DNA from: Acidaminobacter sp. JC074
GTDB lineage: Bacteria; Bacillota; Clostridia; Peptostreptococcales; Acidaminobacteraceae
Assembly (NCBI RefSeq): GCF_022496765.1
Contig: NZ_VANV01000002.1
Location: 248,001 to 312,000, forward strand
Reading direction: 5' to 3'
DNA length: 64,000 nt
Position 1 is the stretch's first letter. Every line of letters begins with the position of its first letter. Below the pieces are notes generated by a model that did not search any database, was not told where the DNA came from, and worked only from the letters and a program-made list of their open reading frames with translations. The position numbers and the translations under genes are program-made. This document shows positions 17,851 through 25,973 of the stretch, one piece after another.

Positions 17851-17883
17851 GACCTTCTACTATATATTGTAGGAGGTTTTTTT
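17851..17883 (+). terminator. Terminator overlapping the next gene's ribosome binding site
   Basis: Stem ACCTTCTAC/GTAGGAGGT with loop TATATATT, then seven T residues, then ATG at 17884. The AGGAGG of the next gene is the 3' arm of the hairpin, so a read-through transcript would hide its own ribosome binding site. Confidence 0.75.
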
Positions 17884-18663
17884 ATGAAAAAATTAATTGT
17901 TGTTATATTACTCATAGGTATGATTTTTATAGGTTATGAACTGGTCAGAGGTGTAGATTCTGTATTTCCAAAGCAAGAAGAAGCCTTTGGTGTAAAGATC
18001 TATGGAACAAAATCAGTGAGTGATGAAAAGATGAAACATGCCAAGGCTATCTTAAGTGAATATCTAGACAATGATGAAGATGGTTTCCCTGATAACCCAA
18101 AGGTTGTTGAAGTTTTAAGAAAAGAAAAAGCAAGCATTATGATCGCAAAAAATCAAATGGATTCGATGAAAATTCTTTTATTGAATAGAGGTGTAGGTCA
18201 TATAACAAGCAAGTCTCAAGAGTTGTATGCATCAGAAATTCATATAAATGATGGCGAGTTTGATGGTTCTCTAGAGGAGATTCTTCATGTGATTACTCAT
18301 GTTGGTTATGCAGGAGCATACCCAGAGGTCTTTGGTGAAAAAACAGGTACAGATATTTCTAAGCTTATGGATATTGCACGAGGTGGACAGTTTATTCAAG
18401 TACCTAAAAAGTACCCTGAAACAGCTTGGTATACTTATTATGATAAGACTGCTGATTACGGCACCATGGTAACGGAGTATTTTTACTGGGCCTTGACCTC
18501 AATTTTAGGCGGTCAGGACTTTGAAGGCAGATATGAGCGTATAGCAGGCGAATGGAGGCTTAACACCAAAGAAAAGGTCATGGCAAGCGATCCAGGTATC
18601 TATAAGCTTCTTACTGATACTGAGTATAAGTTACCGACTAAACTACCGGATGGCAAATATTAA
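17884..18663 (+). CDS. Membrane-anchored or secreted protein with EEILH motif, unknown function
   Basis: 259 residues with one N-terminal hydrophobic helix (about 3-22) that is a signal anchor or signal peptide; there is no lipobox. The rest is extracytoplasmic. It contains YLDNDEDGFPDNP, a calcium-loop-like acidic stretch, and LEEILHVITHVGYAGAYP, where Glu and His are arranged like part of a metal site. The same EEILH segment occurs in the lipoprotein at 21292-22524, and the regions before it also correspond (SDEKMKHAKAILSEYL and VTDEQVLKAYNVLSFYL), so the two are paralogues. A peptidase-like role is only a guess. There is no promoter between the flavodoxin terminator and this gene. Confidence 0.75.
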   Translation: MKKLIVVILLIGMIFIGYELVRGVDSVFPKQEEAFGVKIYGTKSVSDEKMKHAKAILSEYLDNDEDGFPDNPKVVEVLRKEKASIMIAKNQMDSMKILLLNRGVGHITSKSQELYASEIHINDGEFDGSLEEILHVITHVGYAGAYPEVFGEKTGTDISKLMDIARGGQFIQVPKKYPETAWYTYYDKTADYGTMVTEYFYWALTSILGGQDFEGRYERIAGEWRLNTKEKVMASDPGIYKLLTDTEYKLPTKLPDGKY

Positions 18664-18683
18664 CTCGGCCAATGACCGAGTTA
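18661..18683. terminator. Hairpin spanning two convergent stop codons
   Basis: TAACTCGG/CCGAGTTA, 8-bp stem with loop CCAATGA. Its ends are the stop codons of the genes on both strands. There is no strong T run, so termination strength is uncertain. Confidence 0.5.
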
Positions 18684-18818
18684 GTCTAAATAATCATAGT
18701 CTTTAATCATCCAGGTTCTTCTTTCAGCTTTTCTAAGCTTGGCTTCAATCATTTCACAGTAATCTCTGTATTGCTGTTCTTTTTCTGTAAGTTCTTTCTT
18801 TTTATCTTTTTTCTCCAT
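18681..18818 (-). CDS. Small highly charged protein, 45 residues
   Basis: An open frame from ATG at 18818 to TAA at 18681. It is preceded by GAGGTGATCC, a 10-base match to the classic 16S-complementary Shine-Dalgarno sequence, ending 1-2 bases before ATG, which is unusually close. The product is rich in Lys, Glu, Arg and Tyr (MEKKDKKKELTEKEQQYRDY at the start, then an amphipathic KLRKAERRTW helix). It has no signal or membrane segment. Function unknown; a small cytoplasmic helical protein is the most that can be said. Its 3' end abuts the convergent gene through a shared hairpin. Confidence 0.6.
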   Translation of the reverse strand: MEKKDKKKELTEKEQQYRDYCEMIEAKLRKAERRTWMIKDYDYLD

Positions 18819-18863
18819 AGGATCACCTCGTTATATTGATACCCAAAGAATTGAAAGATATGC

Positions 18864-18892
18864 TTGAAGTGTGTAAATATTGGATACATAAT
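18864..18892 (+). promoter_or_regulatory. Promoter of the OmpR-type two-component operon
   Basis: TTGAAG (18864-18869), 17-bp spacer, CATAAT (18887-18892), 17 bp before the response-regulator start. Confidence 0.6.
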
Positions 18893-18909
18893 AGACTAGT
18901 GGAGGCTTT

Positions 18910-19563
18910 ATGAGAAAAATATTAGTTGTAGATGATGAAAATAAGATAAGAGAGTTTATATGCTTTTTTCTAAATAAAGAAGGTTATGAAACTGTAGAAG
19001 CCAGTAACGGTTCTGAAGCATTGGACTTGATGAAAAATGAAAACTTTGATTTGGTCATTCTAGACTTGATGATGCCTATTATGAATGGTTTTGAAACATG
19101 TCTTGAGTTAAGAAAGTTTTCAAGTATCCCTGTTATCATGTTGACGGCAGTAGAAGGAGAAAATGACCATATAAGGGGCTATGATGTGGGTGTGGACGAT
19201 TACATTACCAAACCTTTTAAGATGAAGATACTTATGGCAAAGATCAATAGAATACTGGGTAAATCCTTACAGGGGTTTGAACAGTATGATTCATTAAAAA
19301 TCAATCCATCTTCTATGGAGGTCATGGTTTTAGATCAAATGATAGAACTTGCGCCAAAAGAGTTTGATCTTTTGTATTATCTGATTTCAAATAAGAACAT
19401 AGTCCTGACAAGAGATCAGATTTTAGACCGTGTCTGGGGTTTTGACTTTGAAGGTGGTACAAGAGTGGTTGATAATCATATCAAGAAGTTAAGAAACAAA
19501 TTGCAGCCATTTTCTGATAAGATCAAAACCGTTATCGGCCATGGTTATAAGTTAGAGGTATAA
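18910..19563 (+). CDS. OmpR/PhoB-type response regulator
   Basis: 217 residues. The receiver has acidic residues VDDEN, phospho-acceptor D52 in LVILDLMMPIMNG, Thr in MLTAVEG and Lys in YITKPFK. The C-terminal winged helix (about 125-217) includes LAPKEFDLLYYLISNKN and the DNA-recognition segment GGTRVVDNHIKKLRNKL. It is followed after 1 bp by its sensor kinase. The flanking genes are the two EEILH proteins, which are the obvious candidate targets, although no shared operator was recognised. Confidence 0.95.
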   Translation: MRKILVVDDENKIREFICFFLNKEGYETVEASNGSEALDLMKNENFDLVILDLMMPIMNGFETCLELRKFSSIPVIMLTAVEGENDHIRGYDVGVDDYITKPFKMKILMAKINRILGKSLQGFEQYDSLKINPSSMEVMVLDQMIELAPKEFDLLYYLISNKNIVLTRDQILDRVWGFDFEGGTRVVDNHIKKLRNKLQPFSDKIKTVIGHGYKLEV

Positions 19564-19564
19564 G

Positions 19565-21208
19565 ATGAGAAAAAGTATTGTAAAAAAAGTATTCATATCC
19601 ATCATGTCCTTGCTTCTTGTGACCCTCTTAATTCAACTGATCTTTCAAATGTTCTTTATAGGTCATGTTTATGAATTCTTTAAACGAGTAGAAGTGGCAA
19701 GACAGTTAGATGAAACAATCGAAGAAAATTCTGGTGATTATAATAAGATGACCCTAGACCTTTATGAGGATAATCAAATCCCTATGGTTATAATCGATAA
19801 TCAAGGACATATCGTGAATGATGCGTTTTTTGATTTGTTTTCTTATCTTTCACTAGAAACAGATAAAGGTATTTTTAAGGTGATTTTAGGTGAACGAGTG
19901 GATGAACGTGGACTTCTTTTGGATGGCTTCAAAGATCTTATAGTCGGCAATCATACTAAGTTTACAGGCGGCAAGCTTATCAACAGAGATGTTTTGGTAT
20001 TAGATGCCCATTTGTCGAATCCTTTATTCGAAAGCATTGATGTATTAGAGGGCACCATTATAGATACCCATTACATTGAAAGAGATCAAGGCGTTTTAGG
20101 TTACCAGCCAGAAAAACTCATAAGAGAGGCGGGGATACTTGTTGATGAGCATCAGCTTAGAGAAGAAAACGTGGCTTTTATGGAGTCTGAGACAGGCCTT
20201 ATTATAAATCTTGTTATTCAAAAAATAGATGGTTATTATGCCGTAGCCATGTATACTATTGAAGACTTATCCAATACTTTTACTGTTTTAAATACTTATT
20301 ATATTTATCTTTTTATTTTTCAAGTGCTTGTTTTACTGGGAATCTCTATTGTATATACTAAATGGTTGACAAAGCCTCTTAAGACACTTAATGAAGAGGC
20401 AAAACATATTGCTGATTTAGATTTTAACTTTCGAAGTGATATTCATACAGGTGATGAGTTAGAAGAACTGTCTAAAAGTTTGAAAAGTATTTCAGAAAGT
20501 ATGATTTATAACATGAGCAAGCTTGAAGAGGATGCCAGAAAAAAAGCTGAAAGCGAACAAAATATGAGAGAGCTTTTAGCCAATCTTTCTCATGAATATA
20601 AAACACCTTTAGGTATCATATCGGGTTTTGTTGAAATGCTTGAATCCAGTGATGATAATAAGACTTACTATATTGAAACCATCAACGATGAAATCGATAA
20701 ACTTAACGACTTAACAAAAGAAACCCTTCTCTTATGTGAGAGTGAAAACTACAGTGATTTACAACTTGATGTACATGCTACTAAGGATATACTGGATGTA
20801 TCTAAGTTTGAAAATCAGTTGAAAGACAAGTCTCTTAATCTAATACTTTATGTAGAGGATTATGAACTGCTTTGTAACATAAGTAAAATTCAAACAGTCA
20901 TGGACAATTTTATGTCTAATGCCATCAAGTATTCAAACCCAAATCAAGACATTATTATTAGGACAAAAGACCTAAAGGATAATGTTAGAATCAGTGTTAA
21001 AAATATGGGGACTACCATTGATGAAACCGAGATTGATAAGATTTGGGATAAGTATTACAGATTAGAAAAATCAAGAAACAAGGCTTTTGGTGGTAATGGT
21101 ATAGGCCTTGCTATTGTAAAGAACATTTTACAGGCACATCATAGCCAATATGGCGTTTATAACGAAGAAAATGCCGTTGTATTTTTCTTTGATCTTAAAA
21201 AAAATTAA
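19565..21208 (+). CDS. Sensor histidine kinase (HAMP-HisKA-HATPase)
   Basis: 547 residues. TM1 is at about 7-30, an extracytoplasmic sensor region spans about 31-240, TM2 is at about 242-265, HAMP follows (KPLKTLNEEAKHIADLDFNF), then HisKA with LLANLSHEYKTPLGIISGF (H343) and HATPase with N box VMDNFMSNAIKYS and G boxes ending GGNGIGLAIVKNIL. It phosphorylates the adjacent OmpR-type regulator. A terminator overlaps its stop codon, so the operon has two genes. The large sensor region has no domain I recognise, so the signal is unknown. Confidence 0.95.
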   Translation: MRKSIVKKVFISIMSLLLVTLLIQLIFQMFFIGHVYEFFKRVEVARQLDETIEENSGDYNKMTLDLYEDNQIPMVIIDNQGHIVNDAFFDLFSYLSLETDKGIFKVILGERVDERGLLLDGFKDLIVGNHTKFTGGKLINRDVLVLDAHLSNPLFESIDVLEGTIIDTHYIERDQGVLGYQPEKLIREAGILVDEHQLREENVAFMESETGLIINLVIQKIDGYYAVAMYTIEDLSNTFTVLNTYYIYLFIFQVLVLLGISIVYTKWLTKPLKTLNEEAKHIADLDFNFRSDIHTGDELEELSKSLKSISESMIYNMSKLEEDARKKAESEQNMRELLANLSHEYKTPLGIISGFVEMLESSDDNKTYYIETINDEIDKLNDLTKETLLLCESENYSDLQLDVHATKDILDVSKFENQLKDKSLNLILYVEDYELLCNISKIQTVMDNFMSNAIKYSNPNQDIIIRTKDLKDNVRISVKNMGTTIDETEIDKIWDKYYRLEKSRNKAFGGNGIGLAIVKNILQAHHSQYGVYNEENAVVFFFDLKKN

Positions 21209-21229
21209 CTCTCTTTTGAGAGTTTTTTT
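21207..21229 (+). terminator. Terminator after the sensor kinase
   Basis: AACTCTC/GAGAGTT stem with loop TTT and a run of T. Confidence 0.8.
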
Positions 21230-21291
21230 CTTTGGATATATGGAGGATACAAGAGGCCCTTATGATATAAGTATCAAGAAGGGAGATCACA

Positions 21292-22524
21292 ATGAAAAAA
21301 ATAACAATCGGTATATTAATTTTAGGTTTATTAATGGGCTGCAGCCAGAATACGAAAATAAAACAGGCTGAAGCTGAACCAGTAGAAAAAGTCATTGTCT
21401 ATGAAAATGAAAACTATGTAGATTATATTGATACATCTGATATAAAGACGGATGTGGAAAGCATTAATAAGAAGTTTAAGGGTATTTTTTCTAAGTATGT
21501 TCAGTATAAAGCACCTAATGGTAAGACTATTACAATCATAGCCCAGGACCAAGTAACAGATGAGCAGGTGCTCAAAGCATACAATGTTCTGTCTTTTTAT
21601 TTAACCAGTCATAAAGGCTATGACATGACTGGGGTAGCCAATGCTATGGCAGATTCTCAAGCAATCTTAATGATGCCTAACGGAGCCGATGGTGATTCCA
21701 ACATCAAAGAGTCCATTATGTACGGTCAGCCACTTTATCAATTAGAAACACCCGTAACAGGGGATAAGTGGTACATCAATAATGATTATGAACATAGGGA
21801 TGCATCTTATGAAGAGATTCTTCATATGGTTCATGATAACGGTATCGGTACATCATCTAATCCTGGTAAACTTCCTGAGCTTACAAGCACAATTAAAGGT
21901 GCTATGGAAAACGCCTTACCAAAATCAAAGTCTGATTGGGGCAAAAAAGGTCTATGGGGTTATGGCTCAAAAGATTGGTTGCTAGAGTTAAGTAAAGAAG
22001 GGTCTCTAGAACAAGAGTACATTGTTTCGGTGTTGGATTCTTATTATGGCTTATGGTCTGCCTTTGAGGAAAAAGGTGGCATGTGGGGCATTTATATTGC
22101 CAAGGATAGAAATGAAATCAAAGAAAAAGATCCAATGGGCTTAGAGGCATTAGAATCATTTTTACCTGAATACTTAACTTATATGGACAGGATTTCACCA
22201 GATTTCGAGGGGACTTTTGAAATGTCCTACAAAGAAGAGTTGGCCTATACTTTTAAATCTCAGTACATGAACAAGGCCCGCCTGACTGGTGAAAAGAACT
22301 CAAACTTGTCTGCTAATGATAGGGACAACATCCTAATGGGGAATAAGGGCAACAATGTAATAGATGGCAAAGATGGCGTGGATATCGTTCAGTTTTCAGG
22401 CTCAAGTTTTGAATACGAGATTTCTGACAATCAGGTAAAAGACTTAAGAGGTCGTGATGGTGTAGATACACTTAAGAATATAGAAATACTTAGGTTTGCA
22501 GATAAAGATGTACAGTTTAATTAA
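21292..22524 (+). CDS. Lipoprotein with EEILH region and RTX-like calcium-binding tail
   Basis: 410 residues. A lipoprotein signal peptide (MKKITIGILILGLLMGC, lipid Cys about 17) is followed by a region paralogous to the protein at 17884-18663, including YEEILHMVHDNGIG. The C-terminal about 75 residues contain glycine/aspartate turns (NILMGNKGNNVIDGKDGVDIV) and end in VDTLKNIEILRFADKDV, a layout seen in haemolysin-type (RTX) calcium-binding proteins of Gram-negative bacteria. A surface calcium-dependent enzyme, perhaps a peptidase, is plausible but unproven. Start supported by AAGGGAG upstream. Confidence 0.8.
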   Translation: MKKITIGILILGLLMGCSQNTKIKQAEAEPVEKVIVYENENYVDYIDTSDIKTDVESINKKFKGIFSKYVQYKAPNGKTITIIAQDQVTDEQVLKAYNVLSFYLTSHKGYDMTGVANAMADSQAILMMPNGADGDSNIKESIMYGQPLYQLETPVTGDKWYINNDYEHRDASYEEILHMVHDNGIGTSSNPGKLPELTSTIKGAMENALPKSKSDWGKKGLWGYGSKDWLLELSKEGSLEQEYIVSVLDSYYGLWSAFEEKGGMWGIYIAKDRNEIKEKDPMGLEALESFLPEYLTYMDRISPDFEGTFEMSYKEELAYTFKSQYMNKARLTGEKNSNLSANDRDNILMGNKGNNVIDGKDGVDIVQFSGSSFEYEISDNQVKDLRGRDGVDTLKNIEILRFADKDVQFN

Positions 22525-22536
22525 ACTGTATATCTT
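22511..22536 (+). terminator. Terminator after the RTX-tailed lipoprotein gene
   Basis: Palindromic stem TACAGTTTAATTAAACTGTA overlapping the stop codon, followed by a T-rich tail. Confidence 0.6.
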
Positions 22537-22626
22537 TTTATATTAAAGTTTTATTTTTTGAAGGAGTCATATTCATATTTGTAGTATACTGTTTTTAGTA
22601 TTTAAAGAGAACAAAGAGGGGTTTTG

Positions 22627-24555
22627 ATGAAAAAGATTTGGATAGTATGTTTCATATTTCTTAGCTTAGTCGCTTGCGAGAGTAATGATGCTGGTGTAAA
22701 TGAAAGCGTGAATGAAGCTGTAAATGAAGAAAATGTTGTTGAAGAGCTTATTGTAGAGGAAGAAGTAGAAGAAGCATTAGAAAAAGTTAAGGTTGATATA
22801 GAGATATTGAATTTTAGAAGCCAGCCTTCAGCTGATTCTGATAAGCTAGGTGAGGTATATCAGGGTTGTGTTTATGAGGTTTTAAAGACCAAAGAAGTTG
22901 AAAAAGGTGATAAAACTGAAATCTGGTACCTTGTAAAAGTTGGTGATGAAGTCGGTTGGATTGCCGGTTGGTATACTGTTTCAACAGAGGAAACACCTAA
23001 AGATTTTTTAGTAAAAGATTTATCTTATGATTTTAAAGATTTTTATAATGTAGGTGATCCTTTAGACCTGCCTGAAGATGAAAGCATGGCAATTGTTTTA
23101 AATGATGCAGTTATTGATGAAAACTTTGTCTTTACAGAAGCAGGCATGTACGAAGCCAAATTGCAGTATTCAGATAAGTTGGGTAGAACAACTGAGTCTG
23201 AAAAAATTCATATACAAGTCGTTGATAATTTAACATTCAGAATCTATAAGGACTATACAAAAGATGTAGCTGAAGACAGAGTTGTCAAACTAGATGAACT
23301 TGAGTTTACAGGTAGTATCATTGTTTATGATGGTATTTGGTATGAATGTGAATCATTATTATACAAGGGCTATATAAAGCCTGAGCATGGCTTGTATCCG
23401 CTTACAGAAGTTACAGAAGTGGTTGTTGCTGATGCTGAAAAAGTTTTACAAGAAGACTATATACTCCAAACAGATGGTAATGAAAACTGTTTACACTTAG
23501 AAAACGGATTTGGTGGTCATACTTTTATTCATATACCGAGTGGTGAAATTGTTGATTGGCCTTATGCTTATGAGTTTAAAAATCAAAATCAACTGCTTTT
23601 ATATATGTTGCCATTTCATTTCCATCAGGTTAATAAACAAGAAACAGAGTCTTTTAAGCTTTACGAACTGTCAAGTGAAGCATTTGAGCTCTTATATGAG
23701 ACCGACGATTCATTTGCATATTTAGAAGTACTTGAAGATGGTACTTATAGAAGTGGCCGTATTTCTAATGATACTTGGTATTCTACAAATCATGCTATTT
23801 CTCATGAAATAGTAGATGTGGTCAATGTAGATGGGAATTGGCAATTATCTGTTATTTCTACGCCAATCATTAAAGAAGATAAGCCATTTGATCTGTATTC
23901 AGATATGAGCAAGGATAATTTCATAAGATCTTACAAACCATCACAAGTAGTAAAAATTGAATCTACTGATATCTACGATATTATTGATAACGAGCTTGTT
24001 ATGTGGTTCAAGGTCTACATTCCAGATGGTGGTTATGCCTATGCATATAGACCAAGATGGGCTTATGAAAGAGAATCAATTTTAATCACCAAAGACTTTT
24101 ATTTAAAACTAGAAAATGGCGATACTGTTAAGTTTGAAGGTGCATATGATGATTTTTATTTGGTAAGAGACTTAACTGATACATTCGTGCTTATGAACGC
24201 CTATGCTGTGACCTCGTCTTATGAAGGTTCGTATACGCAAGTTCTATCAAGAAAAAGTGGTGAAATCATTAAAGATTTTAGTGATACAGTGATTCATTCT
24301 TTCCCAGCTGGAGATAAACTCTTGTTTGAGAAATGGTCTTATGGTGGCTCGTATTTCAAATTAGAGTTATATGACATTGAAGGAAATGAACTTTCAGAAG
24401 TCTTTGTTTATGAGAGTGAAACAGCTTCAATTTCATCTCTTGATGTAATCGATGATAACTTGATCGAATTTATAATAGAGGCAGACGAGTCTTATCCATC
24501 TTCTTTAAAGTATTTAGATGGAGAGTGGACAGTGACAACAAGTTATAGTGAATAA
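22627..24555 (+). CDS. Large lipoprotein with bacterial SH3 domain
   Basis: About 642 residues. The signal peptide ends in the lipobox LSLVAC. A low-complexity Glu/Val linker follows (residues about 20-55). An SH3b-like domain comes next (about 57-120: LNFRSQPSADSDKLGEVYQGCVYEVLK ... WYLVKVGDEVGWIAGWYTV), a fold that binds peptidoglycan or cell-wall peptides. The remaining 500 residues are beta-rich with repeated Tyr/Trp/Gly, and end in a propeller-like region. I recognise no catalytic motif. ATG 22627 is chosen over TTG 22624 because GAGGGG lies 5 bases upstream. Confidence 0.82.
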   Translation: MKKIWIVCFIFLSLVACESNDAGVNESVNEAVNEENVVEELIVEEEVEEALEKVKVDIEILNFRSQPSADSDKLGEVYQGCVYEVLKTKEVEKGDKTEIWYLVKVGDEVGWIAGWYTVSTEETPKDFLVKDLSYDFKDFYNVGDPLDLPEDESMAIVLNDAVIDENFVFTEAGMYEAKLQYSDKLGRTTESEKIHIQVVDNLTFRIYKDYTKDVAEDRVVKLDELEFTGSIIVYDGIWYECESLLYKGYIKPEHGLYPLTEVTEVVVADAEKVLQEDYILQTDGNENCLHLENGFGGHTFIHIPSGEIVDWPYAYEFKNQNQLLLYMLPFHFHQVNKQETESFKLYELSSEAFELLYETDDSFAYLEVLEDGTYRSGRISNDTWYSTNHAISHEIVDVVNVDGNWQLSVISTPIIKEDKPFDLYSDMSKDNFIRSYKPSQVVKIESTDIYDIIDNELVMWFKVYIPDGGYAYAYRPRWAYERESILITKDFYLKLENGDTVKFEGAYDDFYLVRDLTDTFVLMNAYAVTSSYEGSYTQVLSRKSGEIIKDFSDTVIHSFPAGDKLLFEKWSYGGSYFKLELYDIEGNELSEVFVYESETASISSLDVIDDNLIEFIIEADESYPSSLKYLDGEWTVTTSYSE

Positions 24556-24561
24556 GACAGA

Positions 24562-24594
24562 AAATAGACTTGCGTGCAAGTCTATTTATTTTTG
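24562..24594 (+). terminator. Terminator after the SH3 lipoprotein gene
   Basis: AAATAGACTTGC/GCAAGTCTATTT, 12-bp stem with loop GT, then TATTTTT. Confidence 0.85.
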
Positions 24595-24634
24595 TCTATT
24601 GAGAAAAGTTTAATAAATCATTATGAAAGTTATA

Positions 24635-24663
24635 TTGACTCTCATTTATCTAAATGATACAAT
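24635..24663 (+). promoter_or_regulatory. Promoter of riboswitch 1 and the btu operon
   Basis: TTGACT (24635-24640), 17-bp spacer, TACAAT (24658-24663). Confidence 0.75.
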
Positions 24664-24669
24664 TACTCC

Positions 24670-24830
24670 GACACATTTGAATGATGCTAGGAATATTGGG
24701 AAGCAAGTGAGAATCTTGCACAGTACCGCTACTGTATTTGAGGAGTAATCTTTTATCATGCCACTGAGGTAACTTGGGAAGGCGAAAGATTATGATGATA
24801 CATAAGTCAGGAGACCGACTAGGATTAAAC
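24670..24830 (+). ncRNA. Cobalamin riboswitch 1
   Basis: The stretch from about 24670 to 24826 has the core elements of the B12 box: GGGAA, GTGAGAATC, a variant CCGCTACTGT in place of CCCGCCACTGT, a peripheral GCCACTGAGG...GGCGAA segment, and AAGTCAGGAGACC at the 3' end. It lies in the leader of a BtuFCD-like importer, a usual target. A stem with GGCTTTT pairing to AAAAAGC (about 24838-24858), extended by TGAG/CTCA, follows as a possible expression platform. The rest of the 377-base gap (24556-24932) holds only the terminator and promoter listed. Confidence 0.88.
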
Positions 24831-24932
24831 TATCATGAGGCTTTTCGGGTTAAAAAGCGATATTCTCAAGGTGTTATTTTTGTGTCCAAAAATATCAGTT
24901 TATGTAAAAAATGAGAATTGGAGGATGAAAAA

Positions 24933-25973
24933 ATGAAGAAGTTATCGGTTTGGTTGGTGATATTAACCTTATCAATGCTAATGATTGCATGTCAATCAGA
25001 AGAAACAGGCGGTGGCAACACCGGACAAGAAGTAAAAGAGGAAGTTGTAACTACAGATCAAGTAAATGAAACAGAGGAAGCTGAAGATGCCTATTATCCA
25101 GTTACTTATACAACTTACAATTACGCAAAAGAGCCTGTAGAGGTAACAATTGAAAAAGAGCCTGAAAGTGTTGTTGCAGTTTATCAAAACTCTATTGAAA
25201 CGCTTTTAGCACTTGGATTAGAAGATAAGATAGTTGCAGCTGCAGGTCTAGACCATAAGGTAAAACCTGAGTTAGAAGATGCTTTCTCAAAAGTAAAGTA
25301 CTTAGATGCATGGCAACCTACAAAAGAAACGGTTGTTATGGAGAATCCTGACTTTATCTTATCTTGGTATTCTTACTTCTCTGATAAAAGAATTGGAGAT
25401 GTAGCTTATTACCATGATAGAAAGATTGGTACATACATGGCACTTAACTCTGGTCCGGTATCACCAAGAACATTACAAAATGAATGTGATGATATTTTAA
25501 ACTTAGGCAAGATTTTTAATGTACAAGATAAGGCAGAAGCTATTGTAGATCAAATTAAGACTCGTGTTGAAGAAGTGGCTGAAAAAGCTAAAGAAGAAGA
25601 GCAAAAGTCAGCACTCATTATTGAGTTTTCAAAGGATACAATCTGGTCTTACGGTGAAACATCTCTAGGTGGTGATATGGTCATTAAGTTAGGTGCTGAA
25701 CTATTAAGTCCAGAAGGCAACGACTTAGGTGCTGAAGATGTTCTTTCATATAACCCTGATGCCATATTTGTAGTATATTACAACGGTGGTGATAAAACAG
25801 ACATCGAAGCTGAGACACAAGCTATGGCTAATGTATTAGATAATCCAAAGTTTGCTAATCTGGATGCTGTCAAGAACAATAAAGTGTTTGCCATCCCATT
25901 AGGTGAGATGTATGCCAGTGGTATCAGAACAATAGATGGAATCGAAAGATTTGCGAAGGGGATTTATGAATAA
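24933..25973 (+). CDS. Cobalamin/corrinoid ABC transporter substrate-binding lipoprotein (BtuF-like)
   Basis: 346 residues. Lipobox MLMIAC (Cys about 20), then a type III (FecB/BtuF) binding domain from residue about 60: PESVVAVYQNSIETLLALGLEDKIVAA, a long helical hinge, and a C-terminal lobe with LGAEDVLSYNPDAIFVVYY. The role as corrinoid binder rests on the riboswitch upstream; the family also binds haem and siderophores. ATG 24933 lies 8 bases after GGAGG; the TTG at 24918 would disrupt the signal peptide. Its stop overlaps the permease start. Confidence 0.88.
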   Translation: MKKLSVWLVILTLSMLMIACQSEETGGGNTGQEVKEEVVTTDQVNETEEAEDAYYPVTYTTYNYAKEPVEVTIEKEPESVVAVYQNSIETLLALGLEDKIVAAAGLDHKVKPELEDAFSKVKYLDAWQPTKETVVMENPDFILSWYSYFSDKRIGDVAYYHDRKIGTYMALNSGPVSPRTLQNECDDILNLGKIFNVQDKAEAIVDQIKTRVEEVAEKAKEEEQKSALIIEFSKDTIWSYGETSLGGDMVIKLGAELLSPEGNDLGAEDVLSYNPDAIFVVYYNGGDKTDIEAETQAMANVLDNPKFANLDAVKNNKVFAIPLGEMYASGIRTIDGIERFAKGIYE

